Assembly (NCBI GenBank): GCA_001683735.1
Contig: LUGG01000032.1
Span: 434,001-498,000, forward strand
Length of the DNA: 64,000 nt
Direction: 5' to 3'
Source of the DNA: Grifola frondosa
Taxonomy: Eukaryota > Basidiomycota > Agaricomycetes > Polyporales > Grifolaceae
Below, in pieces: positions 50,060 through 60,900 of this stretch. A model generated the notes under the pieces. The model was not told the origin of the DNA. It worked only from the letters and a program-made list of their open reading frames with translations, and searched no databases. The position numbers and the translations under genes were made by a program. Within the stretch, counting starts at the first letter, position 1. The number at the start of each line of letters is the position of its first letter.

Positions 50060-51398
50060 TTACGAGAGGAACGCAACAGCGAACAAGACGCCAGCCGCTG
50101 TGGCAAAGGCAGACAGACGTGTGGTACCAGCACTGTTGCTGCTGGCACCCGTCGATGAGGCACCTGCAGACGTGCCGGAGCGAGTCGCCGCAGTGCCAGA
50201 CGAACTCTTGCCAGTGCCAGTGGCAGCGGCGGCACCAGTTCCGGTCGCAGTCCCGGTGGCGGCGGCAGCGCCAGAAGTGGTGGCACTGACGAGGTCGGTG
50301 TAGAGAGCGGCGGACTGCATCACAACGCAGTTGGAGGAGGCGGGAAGACGGGCAGTGTACGGCATGCTGCTGATGACACCGAGCGACTCAGCCGGTTGAG
50401 TGTATGTTACAACCTGGCCGTTCGAGGTGTAAACACCGGGGAAGTCTTGGTCGTCACCTTCACAGTATTCGAAAGTACCGTTCTGGGCGGCATTGGGGCA
50501 GTTGTACTGCACACCAATACGGTCATAGATGTGCTGACAGAAATTGGCAGCGTTGGCACCAGCAGGGTCGCAGATCTTGAAGCAGAAGGAGTTGCTGCCC
50601 ATGAAGCTATCGAAAAGAATTGAATTGTTGCGCAATTAAACAACAACCACCAAACGTACTTGTGCCACTCAATGACCTGCTGGAAAGTGTCGTTGTTGCC
50701 GTTGTTACTGGCGAATCCGTTGGAGTACACAAGACCACCAAGCGGGTTACCACGCTGAAGGATACAATTTTAAACGCAAGCTAACAGAAAACGCAGCCAG
50801 AACACACTCACGAAATCAGCACCATGAGGGTCAAGCTCTCCTCCTCCATCGGTAGACTGAAGATTGATCTGACTCTGATCGATAAACCCGACGACTTGCA
50901 AGTAGTCTGGCGTCTTCATGAACTGGACACCGGTGAGGGCACCCGCAGGAATGAGGCGAGTGCCACGGCCCTTCTTCGTGCACCACGCGACTTCCACAGC
51001 CTCGGTGTCACCAATCGTCTCATTGGCCGTAGGAGAAGACCAGAGACAGAAGTCTAACGAACGGGTTAGAATATACGCGAGCGCATTAGAGACGACATAC
51101 ATACCGTCGAGGTGATTCAGGAAAGAGGTCTGGCAAAGGGAGTTCGGACCCTCGGTGGTGGAGTTACACAGGTTGTAACCGCTCTGACTGCCACGAACAC
51201 CCATGTCCGGGTCGGCTTGGTACGGCTGAAGAACGATCAGGCACAGCATAAAACATACTTCAAAAGACTTACGATGCCGCTGGGGTATGAGAAATGCTTA
51301 GAAGCAAGAGGTTCGATAGAGGTGGAGGTTGAGGATTGTGCGAGTGCACCGGAGGCGGCGGCGATGGCCAAGAAGGCTGAAAGAGCGACAGAGGACAT
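50060..51398 (-). CDS. GPI-anchored secreted glycoprotein ('macrofage activating glycoprotein' family)
   Basis: Cell-surface protein of unknown biochemical role, known from basidiomycetes under this name. The start at 51398 gives a signal peptide (MSSVALSAFLAIAAASGALA). Five exons splice in frame: PYQADPDMGVRGSQSGYNLC, CQTSFLNHLD, DFCLWSSPTANETIGDTE, EVAWCTKKGRGTRLIPAGAL, QVVGFIDQSQINLQ, GELDPHGAD|RGNPLGGLVYSN, NSFCFKICDPAGANAANFCQ and HIYDRIGVQYNCPNAAQNGT. The many cysteines, the N-x-S/T sites, a long S/T/A/G-rich stalk and a final hydrophobic tail (SAFATAAGVLFAVAFLS) fit a GPI anchor. No lesions seen. Confidence 0.8.
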
Positions 51399-51725
51399 GG
51401 CGACTAAGATGATGGACTAAGAAAAATGGTAGTGACAGAAAGCCGAGCACCGTAGAGGTTGCAAGGAAAACGATGAGAAGGAGGCGTTGCCAACGTAGAT
51501 CAACGTTCCACACATATATACTCCTTTCGGGTCAATTTCGCACTCCGAAAATAACCGTTGCTATCAATCTGCCAGCGTTTCCGACGTCGCTTCGTCCAGA
51601 AATAGCTATCGCACGGACCATCCCACGTGATCGCGTTTCGACACGCGTCCAGTCGCGTATACGCGTGTACTGAGATGCCTCATGGGAGAACAAATTTATA
51701 TAGCATTAATCGTCCAAGGACACAG

Positions 51726-53020
51726 TCAGATGGCAAAAAAGGGAGCACAGTAACAAAAGCCATCAAAGACATGGTAGCGATCACAGCAGTGAAAATCTTT
51801 CACGAGTACACCACCATACTCACCGTCGTCTCTTACCCAACGTGGTTGAAGAGAACACAGTGAACCTCGCTCGACAGCAATGTGTTCGGGCGTGTCAAAC
51901 TCGATGCCCAAATCCTCCGCCAACTCCGCCGCCTGTTGAGGAACGAGCGAGTCCGTCGCAAGCTGCCAAAAACTGACGAAGGAAAAGTAGTATTTACTCA
52001 GTATCATGACGGTAAAGGAACACAAATAGATGGCGACGCCAAGACGTACGTGGTAAAAATCTTCTTCCTGCGCACCCATTCGTTCCTCCACTTGGTCCAA
52101 TCCGCTTCAAGCTGAGCAATCTCCACCGCGGAAACGAGAGGGTACCAGCGCGGAGTGGTTCTAGATGTCCTCGGGCTTTCTGAACCTACGGTCGCAGATA
52201 CGTAACAGGTCAGTAGCGACAAGGCAAGAAGGGCGCGATCAGAATCGGGCAAAGAAGCGGAATTAGTCGTATATATGCGTCCTGTTTCATAAGCAAAACA
52301 TGCAAGAGACTTGATCGAGACCCGGGACCATTTTTGTATAATATTGAAGGCCCTCAGAGGTGTGGTCAAACTCACTGCAGCAGCGGCACCTTCCACCTCG
52401 ATTGCGAGTTCTGCATCAGTGGGTGTATTCTTCAATTTAGCCAACTCTGAAGCAAGCCGATAAGCATAGTCTCCGTGGACGACAAATGATACATACCGCC
52501 GGAGGCAATCTTCATATCGACACCAAGAACTTTGTTTTCCTCATCGATAGTCTTATATTGAGATTCCAGTGACGCGAGTTTCTCTGCAGGCATATCCTCA
52601 AGAATTGCTTGGTTTGCCACGAAAAATGTTGTTTTGCCTATCTCAAATGTGATAGATGGAACAAAGCTTAGTTCTATTGAACACGTACCGTAGGTCTTCT
52701 GCACAAGATCACCCTTCTCCGCAAGGGCGACCATGATCTTTTGCGTCGCTGTCTTGGGTACGGCGCCCTTCAGGTTAGCAGAGACGTCTACAGCACCGAA
52801 GGGGCGGTTCATCTAGTGTATAATAATGGATAATCTCCAGCAGATGATGTGATAAGGAGGATCGACGCGTACTCGTTTGATGTACTCGAGGATCTTGTCT
52901 TCAGCTTGATCAAACGCATGTCAGCACATACCAAGTGAGACTGCAACATAAACGAGTCGAACCTTCTTTTCCCTTTAAAACAGGAACCTTTGCTTCAGAT
53001 ACCTTTGGCTTTCCAGACAT
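51726..53020 (-). CDS. HOP2: Meiotic homologous-pairing protein Hop2 (TBPIP)
   Basis: Hop2 acts with Mnd1 to promote Dmc1/Rad51 strand exchange and correct pairing in meiosis. Start MSGKPKVSEAKVPVLKGKE at 53020, then introns and EDKILEYIKR|MNRPFGAVDV, PKTATQKIMVALAEKGDL, VQKTYG|KTTFFVANQ: the winged-helix N-terminal domain. Then comes a coiled-coil stretch (EKLASLESQYKTIDEENKVL), ELAKLKNTPTDAELAIEVEG, EIAQLEADWTKWRNEWVRRK, and FWQLATDSLVPQQAAELAED with LGIEFDTPEHIAVERG near the C-terminus. This order matches the family. The last splice and stop are uncertain: two GTAAG/GTGAG donors follow L-Q-P-R-W, and unspliced reading stops at 51726. Confidence 0.85.
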
Positions 53021-53290
53021 TTTTGATTAGACAATTGTGGAAATGTGGATGAGCGTGGTAGGGGAGGGTCGAGCAAACGCGTCGCCGTACGCGCCGAACC
53101 GGGTTATTGGCTGGAAGACCACGTGATCCAATTAGCGCGTCGGAACTGGTTCCGAGGAAAACCAATCTGCCTGGGGCCCCGCATTGCTCGCTATTTCCAA
53201 CTTTCCTACTTACCTGCTCGACGACGACACGACGACGACGACAAATTACACAGCGATCAGAAGCCCCTCCTATGAACTAGACTTACTCGA
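53021..53290. promoter_or_regulatory. Shared divergent promoter of HOP2 and LEU5
   Basis: Only 270 bp separate the two start codons. It contains a GAC-rich microsatellite (about 53219-53242) and no clear TATA box. CCACGTGATC at 53119-53128 contains a CACGTG core. Confidence 0.5.
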
Positions 53291-54498
53291 ATGAGTTCCG
53301 ATGTTTCTTCTAACAAGCAAAGCCTACACTACATCCTCCGCTCGGGCCTTGCAGGCGGGGTTGCAGGTTGTGTCGTATGTGTCAAGTTTTCATTTCATTT
53401 GTGTTCGTTACATATCCAGGATAACATACATCATAGGCGAAAACGGTCGTCGCACCATTGGACAGGGTCAAGATACTCTTCCAGGCATCCAATCAGGATT
53501 TTCGACAATATGCCGGTGCGTCCCCAGTTGGTGTCCTGCCGTGCGTACTGAGACGAATTTGGATCTATAGGTACCTGGAGTGGCGCATTTCGGGCAGGAG
53601 GCGAGATTTATCGTGAATCCGGTCTGCGCGGTCTGCTCCAGGGTCATTCTGCGACCTTACTCCGTATCTTTCCGTACGCGGCCATTAAATTTATGGCCTA
53701 TGATCAGCTTGAAAACGTGTGTATCATCTTTTGACGTTTGTTTATCTCATTAATAGTTGCGTCTAGCTGTTAATGCCGACTCGAGCAGATCAGACAAATT
53801 TCCGTCGTTTCACAGCAGGCGCCCTTTCAGGTACGTACGATACATTAATCCCTCGGAGTACACAATCACGAAAATTCCTCAGGAATGACTTCCGTATTTT
53901 TTACATATCCTCTCGAGTTAATCCGTGTACGCATGGCTTTCAGCACTCGATCTGCATCTTCAAACACATCAGCAGAACCCTATCGGCGTCCTTCATTCAA
54001 TTCTGTAATATCTCGAATTTATCATGAGGGCACGACACAACCATCCTCCGGTCCCCGCGCTACCACCCTCTTTGACCGCTTCCCCATCCTCAAATTCTAC
54101 CGCGGCTTCAGTGTCACTATTACAGGCATGATCCCATATGCGGGCACCTCCTTCCTGACATGGGGCTTCCTCCATGCGAAGCTTCTTCCCCCACCCTCTC
54201 CAGGCCAAGTCAAATCCAAACCTACGCCAATGGCTGACCTTGCCATCGGTGCTATCGCTGGTGCAATTTCGCAGACAGCCTCATATCCGTTCGAGGTCGT
54301 CCGGCGGCGGATGCAAGTGGGCGGTCTTACGCAGCCAGACCGCTGGATGCACTGGAGTGAAACCGTGCGGGGATATGGAGTACTAACGGATGGCGCGGAT
54401 TTTATGTCGGGCTGAGTGTGGGGTACCTCAAGATTGTCCCAATGACGGCGGTAAGCTACACAGTGTGGCAATGGACGAAACGCATGCTAGGGACATAA
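53291..54498 (+). CDS. LEU5: Mitochondrial carrier, coenzyme A transporter LEU5-type
   Basis: Inner-membrane mitochondrial carrier (SLC25). LEU5/SLC25A16-type members are needed for CoA accumulation in the matrix. Start [20 protein letters not shown]. The first carrier signature is PLDRVK in [20 protein letters not shown]; then [20 protein letters not shown] and [11 protein letters not shown]. The second signature is in [18 protein letters not shown]; then [20 protein letters not shown]. The third is [14 protein letters not shown], and the final repeat has [20 protein letters not shown] and WQWTKRML, with stop at 54496-54498. Four introns splice cleanly. Near 54365-54372 (GTGCGGGG) one base is missing between S-E-T-V and the [10 protein letters not shown] segment. 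As written the frame stops at about 54415; consensus error is likely because the downstream frame is well conserved. Confidence 0.85.
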
Positions 54499-54868
54499 CA
54501 TACGGGAGGTGTGAAGTATACTCCTTCAATGTGAATCTCAGAGCTGCACTAGGACCAAGGGCTGTAATCTTATTAGGGTATTACGAACATGAATACGTAC
54601 AGGCTTCGAAAGTAACGGCTGCGTCATACACTTCCCACCTAACGAGAACTTTCGAACAATGCCTACTACTGAATTCGGACAGCGTGCAACCAGATTCAGC
54701 ATCAGCGGGATGCGCACATCAACAGCTTCACTGCACACAATCCCCACATCATGTTCACCATGTCAGCTTGAACCAACAGTGCGTGCATAAACGACAAAAA
54801 ACATAATATCGCATCACCACAATACCACAACATCTCATAATATGTGACCATGAGAAGAATTCATATGT

Positions 54869-54888
54869 GATAAGATAAGATAAGATAA
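54869..54888 (+). repeat. GATAA microsatellite, four units
   Basis: Four perfect tandem GATAA units lie 32 bp before the satellite array begins. They offer four GATA-factor-like cores but may simply be a simple repeat. Confidence 0.7.
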
Positions 54889-54920
54889 AAAATGAACCAA
54901 AGATAATCTTGGACTTAGTG

Positions 54921-57900
54921 TAGTTTGAGGAAGTCAAGAAACGGTTAAACGTGGCACTTGTTGGAAGAGAAGTGTGACACGTGTGGAAAGGTTACACTGG
55001 GAGCGAATAGTCAGAAGTGACGTGACAGTCAACTTGGTCAGGTAAGCAAATGGAAACAAGTATGTGCGTCAGCAGACTTGTGACGGAAGAAGAGACACGT
55101 GGCTTGGCACGTGACTTGAGACTTGGAGCGAGGTTCAGTGATCGTCGAGTAACCGATAGCGTCGTACGAGTGAAGCATTGACGTCATGAAGGTGAGAGAC
55201 TCGAGTAGGTAAGTCAGCGTGACAGAATAGTTTGAGGAAGTCAAGAAACGGTTAAACGTGGCACTTGTTGGAAGAGAAGTGTGACACGTGTGGAAAGGTT
55301 ACACTGGGAGCGAATAGTCAGAAGTGACGTGACAGTCAACTTGGTCAGGTAAGCAAATGGAAACAAGTATGTGCGTCAGCAGACTTGTGACGGAAGAAGA
55401 GACACGTGGCTTGGCACGTGACTTGAGACTTGGAGCGAGGTTCAGTGATCGTCGAGTAACCGATAGCGTCGTACGAGTGAAGCATTGACGTCATGAAGGT
55501 GAGAGACTCGAGTAGGTAAGTCAGCGTGACAGAATAGTTTGAGGAAGTCAAGAAACGGTTAAACGTGGCACTTGTTGGAAGAGAAGTGTGACACGTGTGG
55601 AAAGGTTACACTGGGAGCGAATAGTCAGAAGTGACGTGACAGTCAACTTGGTCAGGTAAGCAAATGGAAACAAGTATGTGCGTCAGCAGACTTGTGACGG
55701 AAGAAGAGACACGTGGCTTGGCACGTGACTTGAGACTTGGAGCGAGGTTCAGTGATCGTCGAGTAACCGATAGCGTCGTACGAGTGAAGCATTGACGTCA
55801 TGAAGGTGAGAGACTCGAGTAGGTAAGTCAGCGTGACAGAATAGTTTGAGGAAGTCAAGAAACGGTTAAACGTGGCACTTGTTGGAAGAGAAGTGTGACA
55901 CGTGTGGAAAGGTTACACTGGGAGCGAATAGTCAGAAGTGACGTGACAGTCAACTTGGTCAGGTAAGCAAATGGAAACAAGTATGTGCGTCAGCAGACTT
56001 GTGACGGAAGAAGAGACACGTGGCTTGGCACGTGACTTGAGACTTGGAGCGAGGTTCAGTGATCGTCGAGTAACCGATAGCGTCGTACGAGTGAAGCATT
56101 GACGTCATGAAGGTGAGAGACTCGAGTAGGTAAGTCAGCGTGACAGAATAGTTTGAGGAAGTCAAGAAACGGTTAAACGTGGCACTTGTTGGAAGAGAAG
56201 TGTGACACGTGTGGAAAGGTTACACTGGGAGCGAATAGTCAGAAGTGACGTGACAGTCAAACTTGGTCAGGTAAGCAAATGGAAACAAGTATGTGCGTCA
56301 GCAGACTTGTGACGGAAGAAGAGACACGTGGCTTGGCACGTGACTTGAGACTTGGAGCGAGGTTCAGTGATCGTCGAGTAACCGATAGCGTCGTACGAGT
56401 GAAGCATTGACGTCATGAAGGTGAGAGACTCGAGTAGGTAAGTCAGCGTGACAGAATAGTTTGAGGAAGTCAAGAAACGGTTAAACGTGGCACTTGTTGG
56501 AAGAGAAGTGTGACACGTGTGGAAAGGTTACACTGGAGCGAATAGTCAGAAGTGACGTGACAGTCAACTTGGTCAGGTAAGCAAATGAAACAAGTATGTG
56601 CGTCAGCAGACTTGTGACGGAAGAAGAGACACGTGGCTTGGCACGTGACTTGAGACTTGGAGCGAGGTTCAGTGATCGTCGAGTAACCGATAGCGTCGTA
56701 CGAGTGAAGCATTGACGTCATGAAGGTGAGAGACTCGAGTAGGTAAGTCAGCGTGACAGAATAGTTTGAGGAAGTCAAGAAACGGTTAAACGTGCACTTG
56801 TTGGAAGAGAAGTGTGACACGTGTGGAAAGGTTACACTGGAGCGAATAGTCAGAAGTGACGTGACAGTCAACTTGGTCAGGTAAGCAAATGGAAACAAGT
56901 ATGTGCGTCAGCAGACTTGTGACGGAAGAAGAGACACGTGGCTTGGCACGTGACTTGAGACTTGGAGCGAGGTTCAGTGATCGTCGAGTAACCGATAGCG
57001 TCGTACGAGTGAAGCATTGACGTCATGAAGGTGAGAGACTCGAGTAGGTAAGTCAGCGTGACAGAATAGTTTGAGGAAGTCAAGAAACGGTTAAACGCAC
57101 TTGTTGGAAGAGAAGTGTGACACGTGTGGAAAGGTTACACTGGGAGCGAATAGTCAGAAGTGACGTGACAGTCAACTTGGTCAGGTAAGCAAATGGAAAC
57201 AAGTATGTGCGTCAGCAGACTTGTGACGGAAGAAGAGACACGTGGCTTGGCACGTGACTTGAGACTTGGAGCGAGGTTCAGTGATCGTCGAGTAACCGAT
57301 AGCGTCGTACGAGTGAAGCATTGACGTCATGAAGGTGAGAGACTCGAGTAGGTAAGTCAGCGTGACAGAATAGTTTGAGGAAGTCAAGAAACGGTTAAAC
57401 GTGGCACTTGTTGGAAGAGAAGTGTGACACGTGTGGAAAGGTTACACTGGGAGCGAATAGTCAGAAGTGACGTGACAGTCAACTTGGTCAGGTAAGCAAA
57501 TGGAAACAAGTATGTGCGTCAGCAGACTTGTGACGGAAGAAGAGACACGTGGCTTGGCACGTGACTTGAGACTTGGAGCGAGGTTCAGTGATCGTCGAGT
57601 AACCGATAGCGTCGTACGAGTGAAGCATTGACGTCATGAAGGTGAGAGACTCGAGTAGGTAAGTCAGCGTGACAGAATAGTTTGAGGAAGTCAAGAAACG
57701 GTTAAACGTGGCACTTGTTGGAAGAGAAGTGTGACACGTGTGGAAAGGTTACACTGGGAGCGAATAGTCAGAAGTGACGTGACAGTCAACTTGGTCAGGT
57801 AAGCAAATGGAAACAAGTATGTGCGTCAGCAGACTTGTGACGGAAGAAGAGACACGTGGCTTGGCACGTGACTTGAGACTTGGAGCGAGGTTCAGTGATC

Positions 57901-60900
57901 GTCGAGTAACCGATAGCGTCGTACGAGTGAAGCATTGACGTCATGAAGGTGAGAGACTCGAGTAGGTAAGTCAGCGTGACAGAATAGTTTGAGGAAGTCA
58001 AGAAACGGTTAAACGTGGCACTTGTTGGAAGAGAAGTGTGACACGTGTGGAAAGGTTACACTGGGAGCGAATAGTCAGAAGTGACGTGACAGTCAACTTG
58101 GTCAGGTAAGCAAATGGAAACAAGTATGTGCGTCAGCAGACTTGTGACGGAAGAAGAGACACGTGGCTTGGCACGTGACTTGAGACTTGGAGCGAGGTTC
58201 AGTGATCGTCGAGTAACCGATAGCGTCGTACGAGTGAAGCATTGACGTCATGAAGGTGAGAGACTCGAGTAGGTAAGTCAGCGTGACAGAATAGTTTGAG
58301 GAAGTCAAGAAACGGTTAAACGTGGCACTTGTTGGAAGAGAAGTGTGACACGTGTGGAAAGGTTACACTGGAGCGAATAGTCAGAAGTGACGTGACAGTC
58401 AACTTGGTCAGGTAAGCAAATGGAAACAAGTATGTGCGTCAGCAGACTTGTGACGGAAGAAGAGACACGTGGCTTGGCACGTGACTTGAGACTTGGAGCG
58501 AGGTTCAGTGATCGTCGAGTAACCGATAGCGTCGTACGAGTGAAGCATTGACGTCATGAAGGTGAGAGACTCGAGTAGGTAAGTCAGCGTGACAGAATAG
58601 TTTGAGGAAGTCAAGAAACGGTTAAACGTGGCACTTGTTGGAAGAGAAGTGTGACACGTGTGGAAAGGTTACACTGGAGCGAATAGTCAGAAGTGACGTG
58701 ACAGTCAACTTGGTCAGGTAAGCAAATGGAAACAAGTATGTGCGTCAGCAGACTTGTGACGGAAGAAGAGACACGTGGCTTGGCACGTGACTTGAGACTT
58801 GGAGCGAGGTTCAGTGATCGTCGAGTAACCGATAGCGTCGTACGAGTGAAGCATTGACGTCATGAAGGTGAGAGACTCGAGTAGGTAAGTCAGCGTGACA
58901 GAATAGTTTGAGGAAGTCAAGAAACGGTTAAACGTGGCACTTGTTGGAAGAGAAGTGTGACACGTGTGGAAAGGTTACACTGGGAGCGAATAGTCAGAAG
59001 TGACGTGACAGTCAACTTGGTCAGGTAAGCAAATGGAAACAAGTATGTGCGTCAGCAGACTTGTGACGGAAGAAGAGACACGTGGCTTGGCACGTGACTT
59101 GAGACTTGGAGCGAGGTTCAGTGATCGTCGAGTAACCGATAGCGTCGTACGAGTGAAGCATTGACGTCATGAAGGTGAGAGACTCGAGTAGGTAAGTCAG
59201 CGTGACAGAATAGTTTGAGGAAGTCAAGAAACGGTTAAACGTGGCACTTGTTGGAAGAGAAGTGTGACACGTGTGGAAAGGTTACACTGGGAGCGAATAG
59301 TCAGAAGTGACGTGACAGTCAACTTGGTCAGGTAAGCAAATGGAAACAAGTATGTGCGTCAGCAGACTTGTGACGGAAGAAGAGACACGTGGCTTGGCAC
59401 GTGACTTGAGACTTGGAGCGAGGTTCAGTGATCGTCGAGTAACCGATAGCGTCGTACGAGTGAAGCATTGACGTCATGAAGGTGAGAGACTCGAGTAGGT
59501 AAGTCAGCGTGACAGAATAGTTTGAGGAAGTCAAGAAACGGTTAAACGTGGCACTTGTTGGAAGAGAAGTGTGACACGTGTGGAAAGGTTACAGGGAGCG
59601 AATAGTCAGAAGTGACGTGACAGTCAACTTGGTCAGGTAAGCAAATGGAAACAAGTATGTGCGTCAGCAGACTTGTGACGGAAGAAGAGACACGTGGCTT
59701 GGCACGTGACTTGAGACTTGGAGCGAGGTTCAGTGATCGTCGAGTAACCGATAGCTCGTACGAGTGAAGCATTGACGTCATGAAGGTGAGAGACTCGAGT
59801 AGGTAAGTCAGCGTGACAGAATAGTTTGAGGAAGTCAAGAAACGGTTAAACGTGGCACTTGTTGGAAGAGAAGTGTGACACGTGTGGAAAGGTTACACTG
59901 GGAGCGAATAGTCAGAAGTGACGTGACAGTCAACTTGGTCAGGTAAGCAAATGGAAACAAGTATGTGCGTCAGCAGACTTGTGACGGAAGAAGAGACACG
60001 TGGCTTGGCACGTGACTTGAGACTTGGAGCGAGGTTCAGTGATCGTCGAGTAACCGATAGCGTCGTACGAGTGAAGCATTGACGTCATGAAGGTGAGAGA
60101 CTCGAGTAGGTAAGTCAGCGTGACAGAATAGTTTGAGGAAGTCAAGAAACGGTTAAACGTGGCACTTGTTGGAAGAGAAGTGTGACACGTGTGGAAAGGT
60201 TACACTGGGAGCGAATAGTCAGAAGTGACGTGACAGTCAACTTGGTCAGGTAAGCAAATGGAAACAAGTATGTGCGTCAGCAGACTTGTGACGGAAGAAG
60301 AGACACGTGGCTTGGCACGTGACTTGAGACTTGGAGCGAGGTTCAGTGATCGTCGAGTAACCGATAGCGTCGTACGAGTGAAGCATTGACGTCATGAAGG
60401 TGAGAGACTCGAGTAGGTAAGTCAGCGTGACAGAATAGTTTGAGGAAGTCAAGAAACGGTTAAACGTGGCACTTGTTGGAAGAGAAGTGTGACACGTGTG
60501 GAAAGGTTACACTGGAGCGAATAGTCAGAAGTGACGTGACAGTCAACTTGGTCAGGTAAGCAAATGGAAACAAGTATGTGCGTCAGCAGACTTGTGACGG
60601 AAGAAGAGACACGTGGCTTGGCACGTGACTTGAGACTTGGAGCGAGGTTCAGTGATCGTCGAGTAACCGATAGCGTCGTACGAGTGAAGCATTGACGTCA
60701 TGAAGGTGAGAGACTCGAGTAGGTAAGTCAGCGTGACAGAATAGTTTGAGGAAGTCAAGAAACGGTTAAACGTGGCACTTGTTGGAAGAGAAGTGTGACA
60801 CGTGTGGAAAGGTTACACTGGGAGCGAATAGTCAGAAGTGACGTGACAGTCAACTTGGTCAGGTAAGCAAATGGAAACAAGTATGTGCGTCAGCAGACTT

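Noticed and set aside
54380..54415. TACTAAC in LEU5 as the branch point of an extra intron
   Set aside because: Using it would remove the conserved G-W-R-G-F-Y-V-G-L segment of the last carrier repeat. A one-base loss explains the frame change better.
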